From an uncultured Bacillota bacterium (GTDB lineage Bacteria > Bacillota_I > Bacilli_A > RFN20 > CAG-449), in NCBI GenBank assembly GCA_902493275.1, contig CABUOQ010000001.1, positions 1 through 64,000 on the forward strand: a stretch of 64,000 bases of DNA, given 5' to 3'. Numbering within the stretch: the first letter of the stretch is position 1; the number at the start of each line of letters is the position of its first letter. A program made the translations under genes and the position numbers. Below the pieces are notes generated by a model, which worked only from the letters and a program-made list of their open reading frames with translations, was not told where the DNA came from and made no database searches. Below are positions 1-8,866 of the stretch, one piece after another.

Positions 1-48
1 TTTATTATTAACCTTTTTTTCTGCTCTTTTTATTTCATTTTGCAACAT
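1..48 (-). CDS. Start of a gene running off the left edge (unknown)
   Basis: An ATG at 46-48 on the minus strand opens a frame that stays open to the window edge, giving 16 residues beginning MLQNEIKRAEKK. The piece is lysine-rich and probably helical. It lies downstream of sepF in the same direction. In Bacillus this position holds ylmG, ylmH or divIVA, but 16 residues do not allow a choice. No strong ribosome binding site is visible (only a weak AGAAG about 14 bases upstream), so the start is uncertain. Confidence 0.3.
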   Translation of the reverse strand, partial: MLQNEIKRAEKKVNNK

Positions 49-121
49 TTTCAATTTGCTTCTTTTTGTTGCTTTTTCATTTTAGATTAACAGATAAAAC
101 GATTTTTATTATTTATTTTAT

Positions 122-364
122 TTAGATTTCAAAGCGATATATCAAATCATCTATTTTCTTTGATTTTCCATTTAAGGCAAAAACATAGCCACTTAAAAAA
201 TCGATGATTCTAAATGCTACATTTGAAGGAAGATTTAGCACATTTACAATCACGGGTTGATCGGTGGATATCTGCTTTATGACATTATCTATTTCTTTAA
301 ATTCTTTTATGATTATTACTTTGGGTGATTTAATTATTTTAGTGATATTTATTATATTTTTCAT
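122..364 (-). CDS. sepF: SepF-like cell division protein, core domain only
   Basis: SepF polymerises and links FtsZ to the membrane. The 80-residue product matches the SepF core: a VIVNVLNL strand (about residues 38-45) followed by RIIDFLSGYVFALNGK, the diagnostic helix and turn. The usual SepF is about 150 residues and starts with an amphipathic membrane-targeting helix and a linker. Both are missing here, because the protein begins directly at the first core strand. The ATG follows the sigG stop codon directly, so translation is probably coupled. Location in the spoIIGA-sigE-sigG cluster fits the Bacillus order (ylmF/sepF lies a few genes after sigG). Identity as SepF-like is fairly sure; membrane binding is not. 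Confidence 0.85.
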   Translation of the reverse strand: MKNIINITKIIKSPKVIIIKEFKEIDNVIKQISTDQPVIVNVLNLPSNVAFRIIDFLSGYVFALNGKSKKIDDLIYRFEI

Positions 365-1141
365 TTATACGAATTTCCTTAAAAAAGATAATGCTGATTT
401 TTCAAGGCGCGAGACTTGCGCTTGAGAAATTTGATACATCTTAGCGATTTCTACTTGAGATTTATCTTTAAAATATCTTAAAACTATGATATCTCTTTCT
501 AATGTTGGTAAATGTTCTAAACCTTGTCTTAAAGATATTTTTGTCAGTAATTTTTCATTTGAATTATCATTTTCAGGAATGATATCCATTAAAGTAAGCG
601 ACTCGTCATCATCATTCCTCAAGGGTTCATTTATGCTAGACAAAGGCATATTGGCATCTAGAGCTTCAATAATCTTTTTATGATCAACTTCAAATTTTTT
701 AGCTAGTTCATCAACTGATGGAATATGACCATATTCATTAATTGAAACTTCTTTTTCTTTTAGAACTTGATATGATAAATCTTTTATTTGTCTAGATACC
801 CTTAAAAAGGAATTATCGCGCAAATATCGCCTGATTTCACCCTCTATCATCGGAACTGCATATGTTGAAAATTTAACATCGTGATCCAATGAAAAATTAT
901 CGATGGATTTAATTAATCCTATTACCCCTATCTGAAATAAATCATCAAGATTATCACTTCGTTTTTGAAAGCGATTTACGACTGATAAAACTAATTTTAA
1001 ATTTCCGTTTACTAATTGATCTTTCACCTTTTTGGAGGCGTTAGCATGATATTCTTTTAGTAGAGCAATTGTTTTCTCATTTGAGAGAATATTTATTTGA
1101 TTTGTATCGATTCCGGTTATTACTACTTTATATTTTGCCAT
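365..1141 (-). CDS. sigG: RNA polymerase sporulation sigma factor SigG
   Basis: Late forespore sigma-70 family factor, which directs RNA polymerase to forespore genes after engulfment. The 258-residue product has the SigG N-terminus (KYKVVITGIDT), region 2 with LVNGNLKLVLSVVNRF and KFSTYAVPMIEGEIRRYLRD (about residues 90-112), and a region 4.2 helix-turn-helix with ISQAQVSRLEK near the C-terminus. Length matches the Bacillus protein (260). It directly follows sigE, as in B. subtilis. The start has only a weak Shine-Dalgarno (GGTGAT). SigF shares the fold, but the N-terminal sequence and gene order favour SigG. Confidence 0.95.
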   Translation of the reverse strand: MAKYKVVITGIDTNQINILSNEKTIALLKEYHANASKKVKDQLVNGNLKLVLSVVNRFQKRSDNLDDLFQIGVIGLIKSIDNFSLDHDVKFSTYAVPMIEGEIRRYLRDNSFLRVSRQIKDLSYQVLKEKEVSINEYGHIPSVDELAKKFEVDHKKIIEALDANMPLSSINEPLRNDDDESLTLMDIIPENDNSNEKLLTKISLRQGLEHLPTLERDIIVLRYFKDKSQVEIAKMYQISQAQVSRLEKSALSFLRKFV

Positions 1142-1181
1142 TTATTATCACCAAAGGATATTGTTCCCTTGATGATATTTT

Positions 1182-1883
1182 TTAAACCTTCATTTGTTCT
1201 TTTAGATTATTTTTTAACTTTTTTATGATTCTTTTTTCAAGTCTAGAAATATATGATTGAGATATTCCTAGCTTCTCCGCGGTTTCTTTTTGGGTTAATT
1301 CTTCATGATTAAAAAGACCAAAGCGAAGCGATAATATTTCTTTTTCCCGCGGTCTTAATGATTCTATAGCCAGATATAATTGACTCTTACGCTCCTGATC
1401 GAATAAATCATCTAATACTTCATTTTCAGATAATGACAAAATATCCACTAGCAATAGTTCATTTCCATCATAATCGCATTTTAAAGGTTCATCTAAAGAT
1501 ACCTCAGAACGCGATTTAGATTTTTTTCTTAGATACATTAAAATTTCATTATCGATGCATTTGGAAGCATAGGTAGCTAATTTAATATTTTTATCGAGTT
1601 TAAAAGTATTTATCGCCTTAATTAAACCAATAGTTCCAATCGATATCAGATCTTCCAAATTTGTTAGATCATTATCATATCTTTTAGCAACATAGACCAC
1701 TAAACGTAGATTATGTTCAATTAGTTTATTTCTACCACGAATATCTCCATTTAAATAATCATTAACATATTTATCTTCTTCTTGCTTTGTTAATGGAGGA
1801 GGTAAATTCTCAGATCCATTGATGTAATTAACTTCTTCCTCATGAAATATGAGCTGTCTTATCATACTTAATATACTTTTCAT
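1182..1883 (-). CDS. sigE: RNA polymerase sporulation sigma factor SigE (pro-form)
   Basis: Early mother-cell sigma factor. The product has 233 residues. It shows the SigE hallmark VNYINGSENLPPPLTK near the N-terminus, region 2 LVVYVAKRY and LISIGTIGLIKAINTF, KLATYASKCIDNEILMYLR, and a C-terminal ISQSYISRLEKRIIKKL helix-turn-helix. In B. subtilis a 27-residue pro-sequence ending before the equivalent tyrosine is removed by SpoIIGA. Here the segment before VNYINGSE is only about 18 residues, so the pro-sequence is short. SpoIIGA is encoded immediately upstream. The start is supported by AGGTGAG about 5 bases before the ATG. Confidence 0.95.
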   Translation of the reverse strand: MKSILSMIRQLIFHEEEVNYINGSENLPPPLTKQEEDKYVNDYLNGDIRGRNKLIEHNLRLVVYVAKRYDNDLTNLEDLISIGTIGLIKAINTFKLDKNIKLATYASKCIDNEILMYLRKKSKSRSEVSLDEPLKCDYDGNELLLVDILSLSENEVLDDLFDQERKSQLYLAIESLRPREKEILSLRFGLFNHEELTQKETAEKLGISQSYISRLEKRIIKKLKNNLKEQMKV

Positions 1884-1924
1884 TTTCTCACCTAAAAATA
1901 TATTAGTATTTCAAAAGTAAAATA

Positions 1925-1933
1925 TTTGTCGAA
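1925..1933 (+). promoter_or_regulatory. Possible Spo0A box between spoIIGA and sigE
   Basis: The sequence TTTGTCGAA, identical to the Spo0A box core known from Bacillus, lies directly after the spoIIGA stop codon and about 40 bases upstream of sigE. A nine-base match in AT-rich DNA can arise by chance. Its place in a sporulation operon is the only support. Confidence 0.3.
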
Positions 1934-2680
1934 TTAAAATAAATATGCATTTAATAATAAGTCACATCCATTAAAGTCGTCATTATCAATTAAGGCTAAA
2001 TATGAAAACTTATATTCATTTTTCGCGGATGTATCAATCAAACATTCGCATAATGGACAGAGTTTGTTTCCAGAGATAGTTTTAAAATTACCATTTAATT
2101 TAAATAACGAGGTATCTAGATCAAATTTATTTTTGCAAGCAAATATGACTGGATTACCATTAAATGTAGAGATATTTCCGCTATCAAAATAGGCTAAAGT
2201 CTTATATTTTTTATTGTTAATGACGATGATAACTTCCTCTTTAAATTTATTTAAGCGATATAATTTATCGACAAATATCGTAGCAAGATAAGTTATTATG
2301 ATTAATAAAGGATATGATAATAGTGAAAAAATTCCTATTTTATCGCTTATAATTAAAACATATTGATAAAGTTTAACACCTTTAAAAGTAAACAAAATAA
2401 TGATTAGAGAAAATAGTTTATAAAATAAAAATAATAAGAGCTCCTTTATAGAAACTTTTCTATATTTTAATGAAAAAAATATTAAAATTAAAACAATGTG
2501 AATTGCTTCAATAACTAGTGGATAAAAATATAGATTACATAATGAAAGACAAGATATAGTTCCGATAATTAAATAATCATAAAAATGATATTTTTTTAAA
2601 AGAACATTTTTTAAAAAATATAATCCAGATACTCCTTGAAAAAATAATAATACCAAACTTAAATCAATGTAGACTGACAT
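1934..2680 (-). CDS. spoIIGA: Sigma-E processing peptidase SpoIIGA
   Basis: Membrane aspartic protease that activates pro-SigE at the sporulation septum. The N-terminal half (about residues 5-135) is a series of five or so hydrophobic segments. The C-terminal domain carries FDSGN with D166-S167-G168, the D-(S/T)-G active-site motif of the family. The product is 248 residues against about 309 in B. subtilis; sequence similarity outside the motif is weak, as is usual for this family. Gene order (ftsZ, spoIIGA, sigE, sigG) is the strongest support. GGTGAGATA precedes the ATG. Confidence 0.9.
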   Translation of the reverse strand: MSVYIDLSLVLLFFQGVSGLYFLKNVLLKKYHFYDYLIIGTISCLSLCNLYFYPLVIEAIHIVLILIFFSLKYRKVSIKELLLFLFYKLFSLIIILFTFKGVKLYQYVLIISDKIGIFSLLSYPLLIIITYLATIFVDKLYRLNKFKEEVIIVINNKKYKTLAYFDSGNISTFNGNPVIFACKNKFDLDTSLFKLNGNFKTISGNKLCPLCECLIDTSAKNEYKFSYLALIDNDDFNGCDLLLNAYLF

Positions 2681-2697
2681 TATCTCACCAAGTAAAT

Positions 2698-2730
2698 TGT
2701 ATACTTAGCAAATTAAAAAAATTGTCGCAA
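2698..2730 (-). promoter_or_regulatory. Candidate spoIIG promoter with Spo0A-like box
   Basis: On the minus strand TATACA (2698-2703) is a possible -10. A Spo0A-box-like ATTGTCGCAA (2721-2730 on the plus strand) overlaps the -35 position with 21 bases between. In B. subtilis the spoIIG promoter is known for an over-long spacer and Spo0A boxes over the -35 region. This similarity is suggestive only. Confidence 0.35.
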
Positions 2731-2738
2731 TAAAGAAA

Positions 2739-2762
2739 AATAAATGTCAATTACGACATTTA
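2739..2762 (-). terminator. Probable weak terminator after ftsZ
   Basis: Just after the ftsZ stop the minus strand reads AAATGTC, a six-base loop, then GACATTT followed by a T-rich run. A TTGACA inside the 3' arm looks like a -35 but is better explained by the hairpin. It would separate the cell-wall/division operon from the spoIIG operon. Confidence 0.5.
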
Positions 2763-3872
2763 TTCTTCATCTTCGTTTTTATTAGTTTGATTTAGATGTT
2801 CTTTATTAAGAAAAGATGGCAGAATCATATCTTGATCATCATCTATGGTTGTTTCATCTTGAGTGATGACTGGTTGAGTCACCGGAGGAATAACATTTGG
2901 TTCTTCTAGTGGATCAAAATCATTATCAAATTCTGTAGCTACAATGGAAATTAACATTTGATCATTTAATTCAGGATTTTCTTGAACACCAAAGATAATG
3001 TTTGGTGTATTACCAGCGGCTGAAGTTACATAATCAATGGAGTTTTTGACTTCATCTAGTGAAACATTGCTACCGCAAGTGACATTTGCAATAATCGAAT
3101 GAGCACCTTTAATTGAAGCCTCAAGAAGAGGTGATAATAATGCGCTTGATGCGGCATCATTGGCTTTTTTAGGTCCATTTCCCATACCAAATCCAATAAC
3201 GGCAACGCCTTTATTCTCAAGAGTGTTTTTAACATCAGCAAAGTCGAGGTTAATCACACCTGGAACGACAATTAAATCGGTAATAGTTTTTACTGATTGA
3301 GCGAGTACTCGATCTGATTCTGCAAAGGCTTCACTAATTGGTCTAGTACCATTCATCATCATTAATTTGTCATTTGAAACGATGATTATTGAATCGACAT
3401 TTTTCTTTAACTCTTGAATACCATCAATCGCATTTTTTCTTCTTTTTTCGCCTTCAAATTGGAAAGGTCTAGTGACGATGGCGATAGTTAAAGCACCGCA
3501 TTCTTTAGCAACACTAGCAACAACTGGTGCAGCACCGGTTCCTGTTCCTCCACCCATTCCCGCGGCGATAAATACCATATTAGCGCCTTGAATTATCTCA
3601 TATAAATCATCTTTTGATGCTTCAGCTGCTTTACGTCCGACTTCTGGATTTCCGCCAGCTCCTAAACCATGAGTCACATCGCGACCTAAAATAAGACGGT
3701 GCTCAGCTTTTGAAGTTGCTAAAGCTTGAGCATCGGTATTACATACCCAGAATGACACTCCACGCATCTGCTCTTCAACCATTTGATTAACGGCATTTGA
3801 GCCTCCACCACCACATCCAATTACAACAATTTTCGCATATGATTCAAATGCATCTAGATTAAATTCTTCCAT
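2760..3872 (-). CDS. ftsZ: Cell division GTPase FtsZ
   Basis: Tubulin-like GTPase that forms the division ring. The 370-residue protein has the nucleotide-binding GCGGGGSNAVNQM near residue 20, the tubulin signature GGGTGTG at residues 107-113, and the NLDFADVKNTL T7-loop region that triggers GTP hydrolysis. A spacer rich in Pro, Thr and Asp leads to DQDMILPSFLNK, the conserved peptide that binds FtsA and SepF. Fourteen polar, acidic residues follow it, a slightly long tail. It sits 11 bases after ftsA, with AGGGGA before the ATG. Confidence 0.98.
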   Translation of the reverse strand: MEEFNLDAFESYAKIVVIGCGGGGSNAVNQMVEEQMRGVSFWVCNTDAQALATSKAEHRLILGRDVTHGLGAGGNPEVGRKAAEASKDDLYEIIQGANMVFIAAGMGGGTGTGAAPVVASVAKECGALTIAIVTRPFQFEGEKRRKNAIDGIQELKKNVDSIIIVSNDKLMMMNGTRPISEAFAESDRVLAQSVKTITDLIVVPGVINLDFADVKNTLENKGVAVIGFGMGNGPKKANDAASSALLSPLLEASIKGAHSIIANVTCGSNVSLDEVKNSIDYVTSAAGNTPNIIFGVQENPELNDQMLISIVATEFDNDFDPLEEPNVIPPVTQPVITQDETTIDDDQDMILPSFLNKEHLNQTNKNEDEE

Positions 3873-3883
3873 ATTTTTCCCCT

Positions 3884-5083
3884 TTATAATTCTTCTGTTA
3901 TATTAAATTTACTATTTTTTTTGCTATCGACTCTAGTAACTGAGGCGGTAATTTTATCTTCTTCATCAATTCGTGGTTGCTCGGACCAATATTTGATGAT
4001 TCCAAGAACTGCTAGTAAGCCTTTATCCCTCGCTCCAAGAGTTGGTATTTGATAATTAATTATTTTTCGATCTAATTCATCAGCAATTAGATTATCGATA
4101 TGGTTTAATTGCGAAGTTCCGCCACATAGTACAATCGGTAATTGATTATTATCATCGATAGAAAATTCTTCGATAATCTTTTTTATTTCATCTAATGCTG
4201 GTGTTAAACAAGTGGCAATTGCATCGGATAATTTATCAAAAGTGATATCATTTTTAATGTAAACCTTGAAATTTGGATCATGCTCTAAGCCATATTTTAC
4301 TTTTATTTCTTCGGCTTCATTAAAAGATATTTTAAACTTATCAGCGACGAATTGTGAAATATCTTTTCCACCAAACCGCATCATCGATGACTTGATGATA
4401 GTCTTACCTTGCTGTATATGAGAGATTGTTGTTAACGAATGACCGATATCGATTAAGATATATGATGGTGGCATACCATCAAAAGTTGAAAGATACAAAC
4501 TTATTGCATATGGTGATATAGTTGAATAACGTAAATTGAGATTCGCCTTTTTTATACATGCGCAAAACTGTTGGAATACTTTAGCGCTCATAGCATAAAT
4601 TGAAGCATGTAAAGAAAGAGCTTCTGAGGTCTTTCCAATTGGCTCAGTATCATAGCGCTCATTATTATCGATTAAATAAGAATCTGGAACGATATCGACA
4701 ATTTTTAAATCCTCTTCTTTGAAATTTCTCTTTTTAATTTGAGCGATGATATTCATGGTATCGACATGTCCAACGATGTCATCGCTACTAATTGTTGTCG
4801 TAGAGCCAGAATCAGTGGCGCAAGCTAAAGAAAATGGTGGCAAAATTAAGCTGACATCCTTAATTTGCGGATTAATATTCAATTTCTTTGAAGCTTCTAA
4901 AACAATCTCATTTAGACATTTTGTAACTTCATCACTTGAAATTATTAGTCCATTATTTAAACCTGAACAAGCTTTCTCAAGGGTATCTAAAACATAAATT
5001 TTACCATTTATTTCTGAACCGACTATTAGTTTTATACTTTGAGAGGTTAATTCTATACCAGTATAATAATTATTTTTATTCAT
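3884..5083 (-). CDS. ftsA: Cell division protein FtsA
   Basis: Actin-like ATPase that binds the FtsZ tail and normally tethers it to the membrane. The product (399 residues) starts TGIELTSQSIKLIVG (phosphate-1 loop), has YILIDIGHSLTTIS (phosphate-2) and VLCGGTSQLNHI (adenosine motif). The C-terminus after the last actin-fold helix is polar (ends KNSKFNITEEL), and no amphipathic membrane-targeting helix can be seen, unlike typical FtsA. The start codon overlaps the divIB stop as ATGA, indicating coupled translation. Confidence 0.95.
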   Translation of the reverse strand: MNKNNYYTGIELTSQSIKLIVGSEINGKIYVLDTLEKACSGLNNGLIISSDEVTKCLNEIVLEASKKLNINPQIKDVSLILPPFSLACATDSGSTTTISSDDIVGHVDTMNIIAQIKKRNFKEEDLKIVDIVPDSYLIDNNERYDTEPIGKTSEALSLHASIYAMSAKVFQQFCACIKKANLNLRYSTISPYAISLYLSTFDGMPPSYILIDIGHSLTTISHIQQGKTIIKSSMMRFGGKDISQFVADKFKISFNEAEEIKVKYGLEHDPNFKVYIKNDITFDKLSDAIATCLTPALDEIKKIIEEFSIDDNNQLPIVLCGGTSQLNHIDNLIADELDRKIINYQIPTLGARDKGLLAVLGIIKYWSEQPRIDEEDKITASVTRVDSKKNSKFNITEEL

Positions 5084-5940
5084 TTTGCATCTCCTGTTAA
5101 AATAAATTTATTCTCGTTATAAATAAGCTTTAAGGCATAAAAATCAATATTTTGGTCGCCTAAACGCATATTTAAAAGATCATAATCACGCTCAATCAAA
5201 GAATAAAAATTCTCCATATTTTCTTTCGAAAGAAAATCTATATATGAATTTGGATTTAAATCTTGATTACAATATAATTTTACACGTAAATAATAAGATT
5301 TGCTATTCTCTTTTAAATAATATGTAAAACATTTTTGACTATTTTCTGCTTCAAGATACGTAATAAAAGGAGATGTTTTATTTACTAATGTCGAGATATA
5401 TAGATATTTGTATATATATGACGTCGAAATATTCTCATTATAATTAATTAAAGTTGGTAAAGTCGATAGTTCGATTCCATGTTTAGTGATATATGATGAT
5501 ATTAATTTATTATTTATTAGTTCATCATCAATTAATTCATTATAGATGTTATAATATTTTCCTTCATTTTGATAGGCAAAAGCCTTTTCTTTAATATTCA
5601 CTTTCATTTTAAAAGGATTTATATCCACTTTTGCCTCTGCGATAAGCGGATGATTAATTAATAATTCATCAACTTCTTTAACATCAATGCTATATAGTGA
5701 AGTGTTTTCTCGCTTATTTAAAATCTCATAAATATCACTTTTATTTAAATATATATTTCCATCAATTTCCATATTTTTAATTGATGATAAAGGAGTTAAA
5801 ATATAGATTGCAAAAATACTAATCAATAAAAAGGCGACACAAAGGCGTATAAAAAAAGAAACTGTAATTTTTCTATTTTTATCTTTGATTTTTTGTGTAA
5901 ACTCGTTATTTAAATCTAATTCCGTATTCTCCGTCATCAT
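5080..5940 (-). CDS. divIB: Cell division protein DivIB/FtsQ
   Basis: Bitopic septal protein that joins the divisome complex with FtsL and DivIC. The 286-residue product has a short acidic cytoplasmic N-terminus, one membrane segment (about residues 29-52) and a following POTRA-type domain (IKNMEIDGNIYLNKSDIYEIL). The remainder is poorly conserved, as expected for the family. It overlaps murB by 35 bases and ftsA by 4. Position between murB and ftsA matches the Bacillus cluster. Two adjacent ATGs make the exact start uncertain by one codon. Confidence 0.88.
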   Translation of the reverse strand: MMTENTELDLNNEFTQKIKDKNRKITVSFFIRLCVAFLLISIFAIYILTPLSSIKNMEIDGNIYLNKSDIYEILNKRENTSLYSIDVKEVDELLINHPLIAEAKVDINPFKMKVNIKEKAFAYQNEGKYYNIYNELIDDELINNKLISSYITKHGIELSTLPTLINYNENISTSYIYKYLYISTLVNKTSPFITYLEAENSQKCFTYYLKENSKSYYLRVKLYCNQDLNPNSYIDFLSKENMENFYSLIERDYDLLNMRLGDQNIDFYALKLIYNENKFILTGDAK

Positions 5941-6772
5941 TAATCACCACTATTTCTAAGTCTACTGTAACACCTAGATAATTATATAATACACATTTTA
6001 AAGTGGTAATTAAATGCAAAACATGTAAATAATTTGACTTTTCATTTACGATGATAAAATTCCCATGATTAGATGAAATTTTGACATTTTTATCTAAATA
6101 AAATCCTTTTAAATTTAATTTATCGATGACTTTTCCAATTGAAATATTATTTGGATTCTTAAATGTTGATCCTAAAGTCATAAGATGTTCTTTTTGATGT
6201 TTATAACGATATTGAATAGCCTTAATAAAGTCGGTTTTTATTGCTTTTTCATCTTTATAAACTTTCTTAAAATATCCTCCAATTATGAGAATATTATTTC
6301 TTTTTAACGATGATGAGCGATATGAAAAATTTAATTCTTTCTTAGATAAAAAATGAAATTTTCCATTTTCAAAGACTAAAATTTTTATTAAATTGTCGCT
6401 GATGCATTGATTTAAAAAAGAAGAATTATTGACGATACTCCCACCTAATAAACCGGGAATTGTTGCTATTTTTTCAAATCCAGACAGATTATATTTACAT
6501 AATTTATTATATATATCAATAAGTCTGGCACCTGCGTAAATAAAGTACGAATCATTGAAAAATATGATGTTATCTTTTATGAATTTAATGTAGGTAATTG
6601 GCGTATAATTAAAGGCAAATAATATCTTGCTTGTAGATGATATAGCAATAAATTTGTCCGGTAAATTAGACAAATAATTTAAATCATCAAACGTTATATA
6701 TCTTTTACAAATGCCACCGATTTTGATATAGGATATTTGACTAAGATCAAAATTGTCAATGATTTTTATCAT
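5906..6772 (-). CDS. murB: UDP-N-acetylenolpyruvoylglucosamine reductase MurB
   Basis: FAD enzyme that makes UDP-MurNAc. It has 288 residues, with an FAD-binding PGLLGGSIVNNSSFLNQ loop, SYRSSSLK, and the GSTFKNP motif that carries the catalytic serine near residue 197. The C-terminal KGFYLDKNVKISSNHGNFIIVN matches the short MurB form found in Firmicutes. It overlaps murG by 17 bases and divIB by 35, so the whole stretch is one transcript. Confidence 0.95.
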   Translation of the reverse strand: MIKIIDNFDLSQISYIKIGGICKRYITFDDLNYLSNLPDKFIAISSTSKILFAFNYTPITYIKFIKDNIIFFNDSYFIYAGARLIDIYNKLCKYNLSGFEKIATIPGLLGGSIVNNSSFLNQCISDNLIKILVFENGKFHFLSKKELNFSYRSSSLKRNNILIIGGYFKKVYKDEKAIKTDFIKAIQYRYKHQKEHLMTLGSTFKNPNNISIGKVIDKLNLKGFYLDKNVKISSNHGNFIIVNEKSNYLHVLHLITTLKCVLYNYLGVTVDLEIVVINDDGEYGIRFK

Positions 6773-7763
6773 ATTTAATTTGCATATACATATTTAATGA
6801 CGGATGTTCTTTTATAAAATATTTTTGATTATCTTTTTCTAGAATACTAAATGATGAATGTTTGAAATAATCGATTACTCGCTGAATTGAATCATCACTA
6901 TAATTATCTTCTTTTATCATCTGTAAGGCATGATGTGAATATAAATATTCGACATTTCTCTCTTGATGATTATGTTTAACATAGGGCGAAGGAATCGCGC
7001 AAATATAGCTTCGACTAGCTAATCCTTCCATTAAAGTTGAAGCTCCTCCGCGACAAAATAAGATTTTTGCACTTTGATACAAATCCTCTCTTTTAACGAC
7101 ATCTTTAATTAATACGTTTTCTTTATTAATTAATTTTTCTTTAGCGTATTGATAGTATTTTTTAGAAGTAACTAGTAGATATTTATCATTGGTGTTTTGC
7201 TGTTTTAAATAGCAAATAGTTTTTTCTAATAATGTTTTGGAGCCTAAAGAACCAAATATAAAGCAGATATAATTCTTATTATTTTTCTTAGTCGATATAT
7301 CTTCGCATACTGGATTACCGACGTATAGTATTTTTTGATGGTATTTTTTATTGTCGGTTATTTTAAATGTGGTGAATATTCTTTTCGCCTTTTTTAAACT
7401 ATATTTATTTGAATCACCAATATCAACATTAGCCTCATGAAGATATAAATTATGACAATTTTTGAGTGTGGAGACAAAAAAAGTTATAAATCCTCCAAAG
7501 CCAATGATAACATCATAATCTTTAATAATTTCATTAACTTCCTCTTTCGCGGCAATAGTTTTAAGAGGATGTTTAATGGCATTTTTAAATGATTTAGGGA
7601 TATCAATTAATATTAAATCTTTTGATGGAATAATTCTTTCTTCAATCTGGTTTTTAATTCCTAAAAATTTAACTTGTTCACCAACTTTTTTTAAGAAATT
7701 AGAAAATGCTAATCCAGGATAAATATGACCTCCTGAAGAGGAACATACAATTAAGAATTTCAT
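6756..7763 (-). CDS. murG: MurG glycosyltransferase (lipid II synthesis)
   Basis: Transfers GlcNAc onto lipid I to make lipid II at the inner membrane face. The product has the N-terminal SSSGGHIYPGLAF loop, GFGGFITFF in the middle, and the C-terminal donor site FCRGGASTLMEGLA. I placed the start at the ATG at 7761-7763 (MKFLIVCSSSGGH), because GGAGG lies 7 bases upstream and this ATG overlaps the ftsW stop as ATGA. A longer frame would include the ribosome binding site. The product has 335 residues, slightly short for the family (about 360). Confidence 0.95.
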   Translation of the reverse strand: MKFLIVCSSSGGHIYPGLAFSNFLKKVGEQVKFLGIKNQIEERIIPSKDLILIDIPKSFKNAIKHPLKTIAAKEEVNEIIKDYDVIIGFGGFITFFVSTLKNCHNLYLHEANVDIGDSNKYSLKKAKRIFTTFKITDNKKYHQKILYVGNPVCEDISTKKNNKNYICFIFGSLGSKTLLEKTICYLKQQNTNDKYLLVTSKKYYQYAKEKLINKENVLIKDVVKREDLYQSAKILFCRGGASTLMEGLASRSYICAIPSPYVKHNHQERNVEYLYSHHALQMIKEDNYSDDSIQRVIDYFKHSSFSILEKDNQKYFIKEHPSLNMYMQIKYDKNH

Positions 7764-8842
7764 TTTTTTCCTCCAATCACGATTCCGCATGCTAAGGATA
7801 AAGATATTAATGATGAACCACCATAACTTAAAAATGGTAGGGTGATTCCTGTTACAGGAAATAGCGCTGTAACTACGCCCAAATTGATAATCACTTGAAT
7901 TGCAATTAAGGAAATTAATCCCATCGATAACAAATAATTAAACTGATTATGATTATGTTTAGCAATCTTATAAAGATTATAAAATAGTAAAAAATAGGCG
8001 ATGATGATTATCACTCCTCCAATAAAGCCTAATTCTTCGACAATTATTGAAAAAATGAAATCTGTCTGCGGTTCAGGAAGATAATAATATTTTTGAACTG
8101 ATGAGTTCACTCCTTCACCAATTAGACCACCTGGACCTAAAGCAAACATCGATTGAATTATTTGAAAACCAGCACCTAAGGGATCGCTGAATGGGTCGAT
8201 GAAAGAGACAATTCTTTGTAAACGATATGGCTCAACCACAATCATGGCTACGACTAAAACTCCAACTATTCCTCCTCCGATTGCAAAGTATTTTAGGGGT
8301 AGTTTAGATAAAAAGAAAATGATAATAACCGCACCAAAAGTCACCACTAAAGTACCAAAATCAGGCTGCAACATTATTAAAACTCCACCGATTATCATGA
8401 CCATTAATAATGGTAAAAATGTTTTTAAAGATTGACTTTGATAAAAATGGTTAGCCAAAAAATCACTGACAAAAACTATTAAAACAATTTTATATAACTC
8501 TGATGGCTGAAATGATAAAGAGTTAAATCCAAGCCAAGATGATGATCCGCCTTTTACAATACCAATACCTGGAATTAAAACCAATATTAAAAGGATATTG
8601 CAGATAATTAAAGACGGAATAAATAGTTTCTTATATTTTTTAATATCAATTTTAATACCAATAAACAAGGCAGCAATCGCCAAAATAGCGTAAATTACTT
8701 GTCTTTTTAAATAATAGAATTGATCATTATATTTATATCCTGCCCAAATATTTGAGGCATCAAAAACAATATAGATTGAAAAAATGATAAATGATAATGT
8801 TAATATTGTTGCGCTTAAGCGATATTTATTTAACTTGTTCAT
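7760..8842 (-). CDS. ftsW: SEDS glycosyltransferase FtsW/SpoVE
   Basis: Polytopic peptidoglycan polymerase working with a class B PBP. The 360-residue protein has about ten membrane segments, the LQPDFGTLVV motif after the fourth or so, the long outer loop with PEPQTDFIFSIIVEELGF, and the C-terminal TGITLPFLSYGGSSLIS. All are SEDS hallmarks. Between murD and murG in B. subtilis this gene is spoVE (cortex synthesis), whereas division FtsW is elsewhere. Only one SEDS gene is visible here, so it may serve division, sporulation or both. The ribosome binding site is weak. Confidence 0.93.
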   Translation of the reverse strand: MNKLNKYRLSATILTLSFIIFSIYIVFDASNIWAGYKYNDQFYYLKRQVIYAILAIAALFIGIKIDIKKYKKLFIPSLIICNILLILVLIPGIGIVKGGSSSWLGFNSLSFQPSELYKIVLIVFVSDFLANHFYQSQSLKTFLPLLMVMIIGGVLIMLQPDFGTLVVTFGAVIIIFFLSKLPLKYFAIGGGIVGVLVVAMIVVEPYRLQRIVSFIDPFSDPLGAGFQIIQSMFALGPGGLIGEGVNSSVQKYYYLPEPQTDFIFSIIVEELGFIGGVIIIIAYFLLFYNLYKIAKHNHNQFNYLLSMGLISLIAIQVIINLGVVTALFPVTGITLPFLSYGGSSLISLSLACGIVIGGKK

Positions 8843-8866
8843 CTCTAAAATATATTAAGTTGTGAA

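Noticed and set aside
2745..2750. TTGACA as a -35 box upstream of spoIIGA
   Set aside because: It forms the 3' arm of the hairpin following ftsZ, and no -10 lies at a suitable distance.
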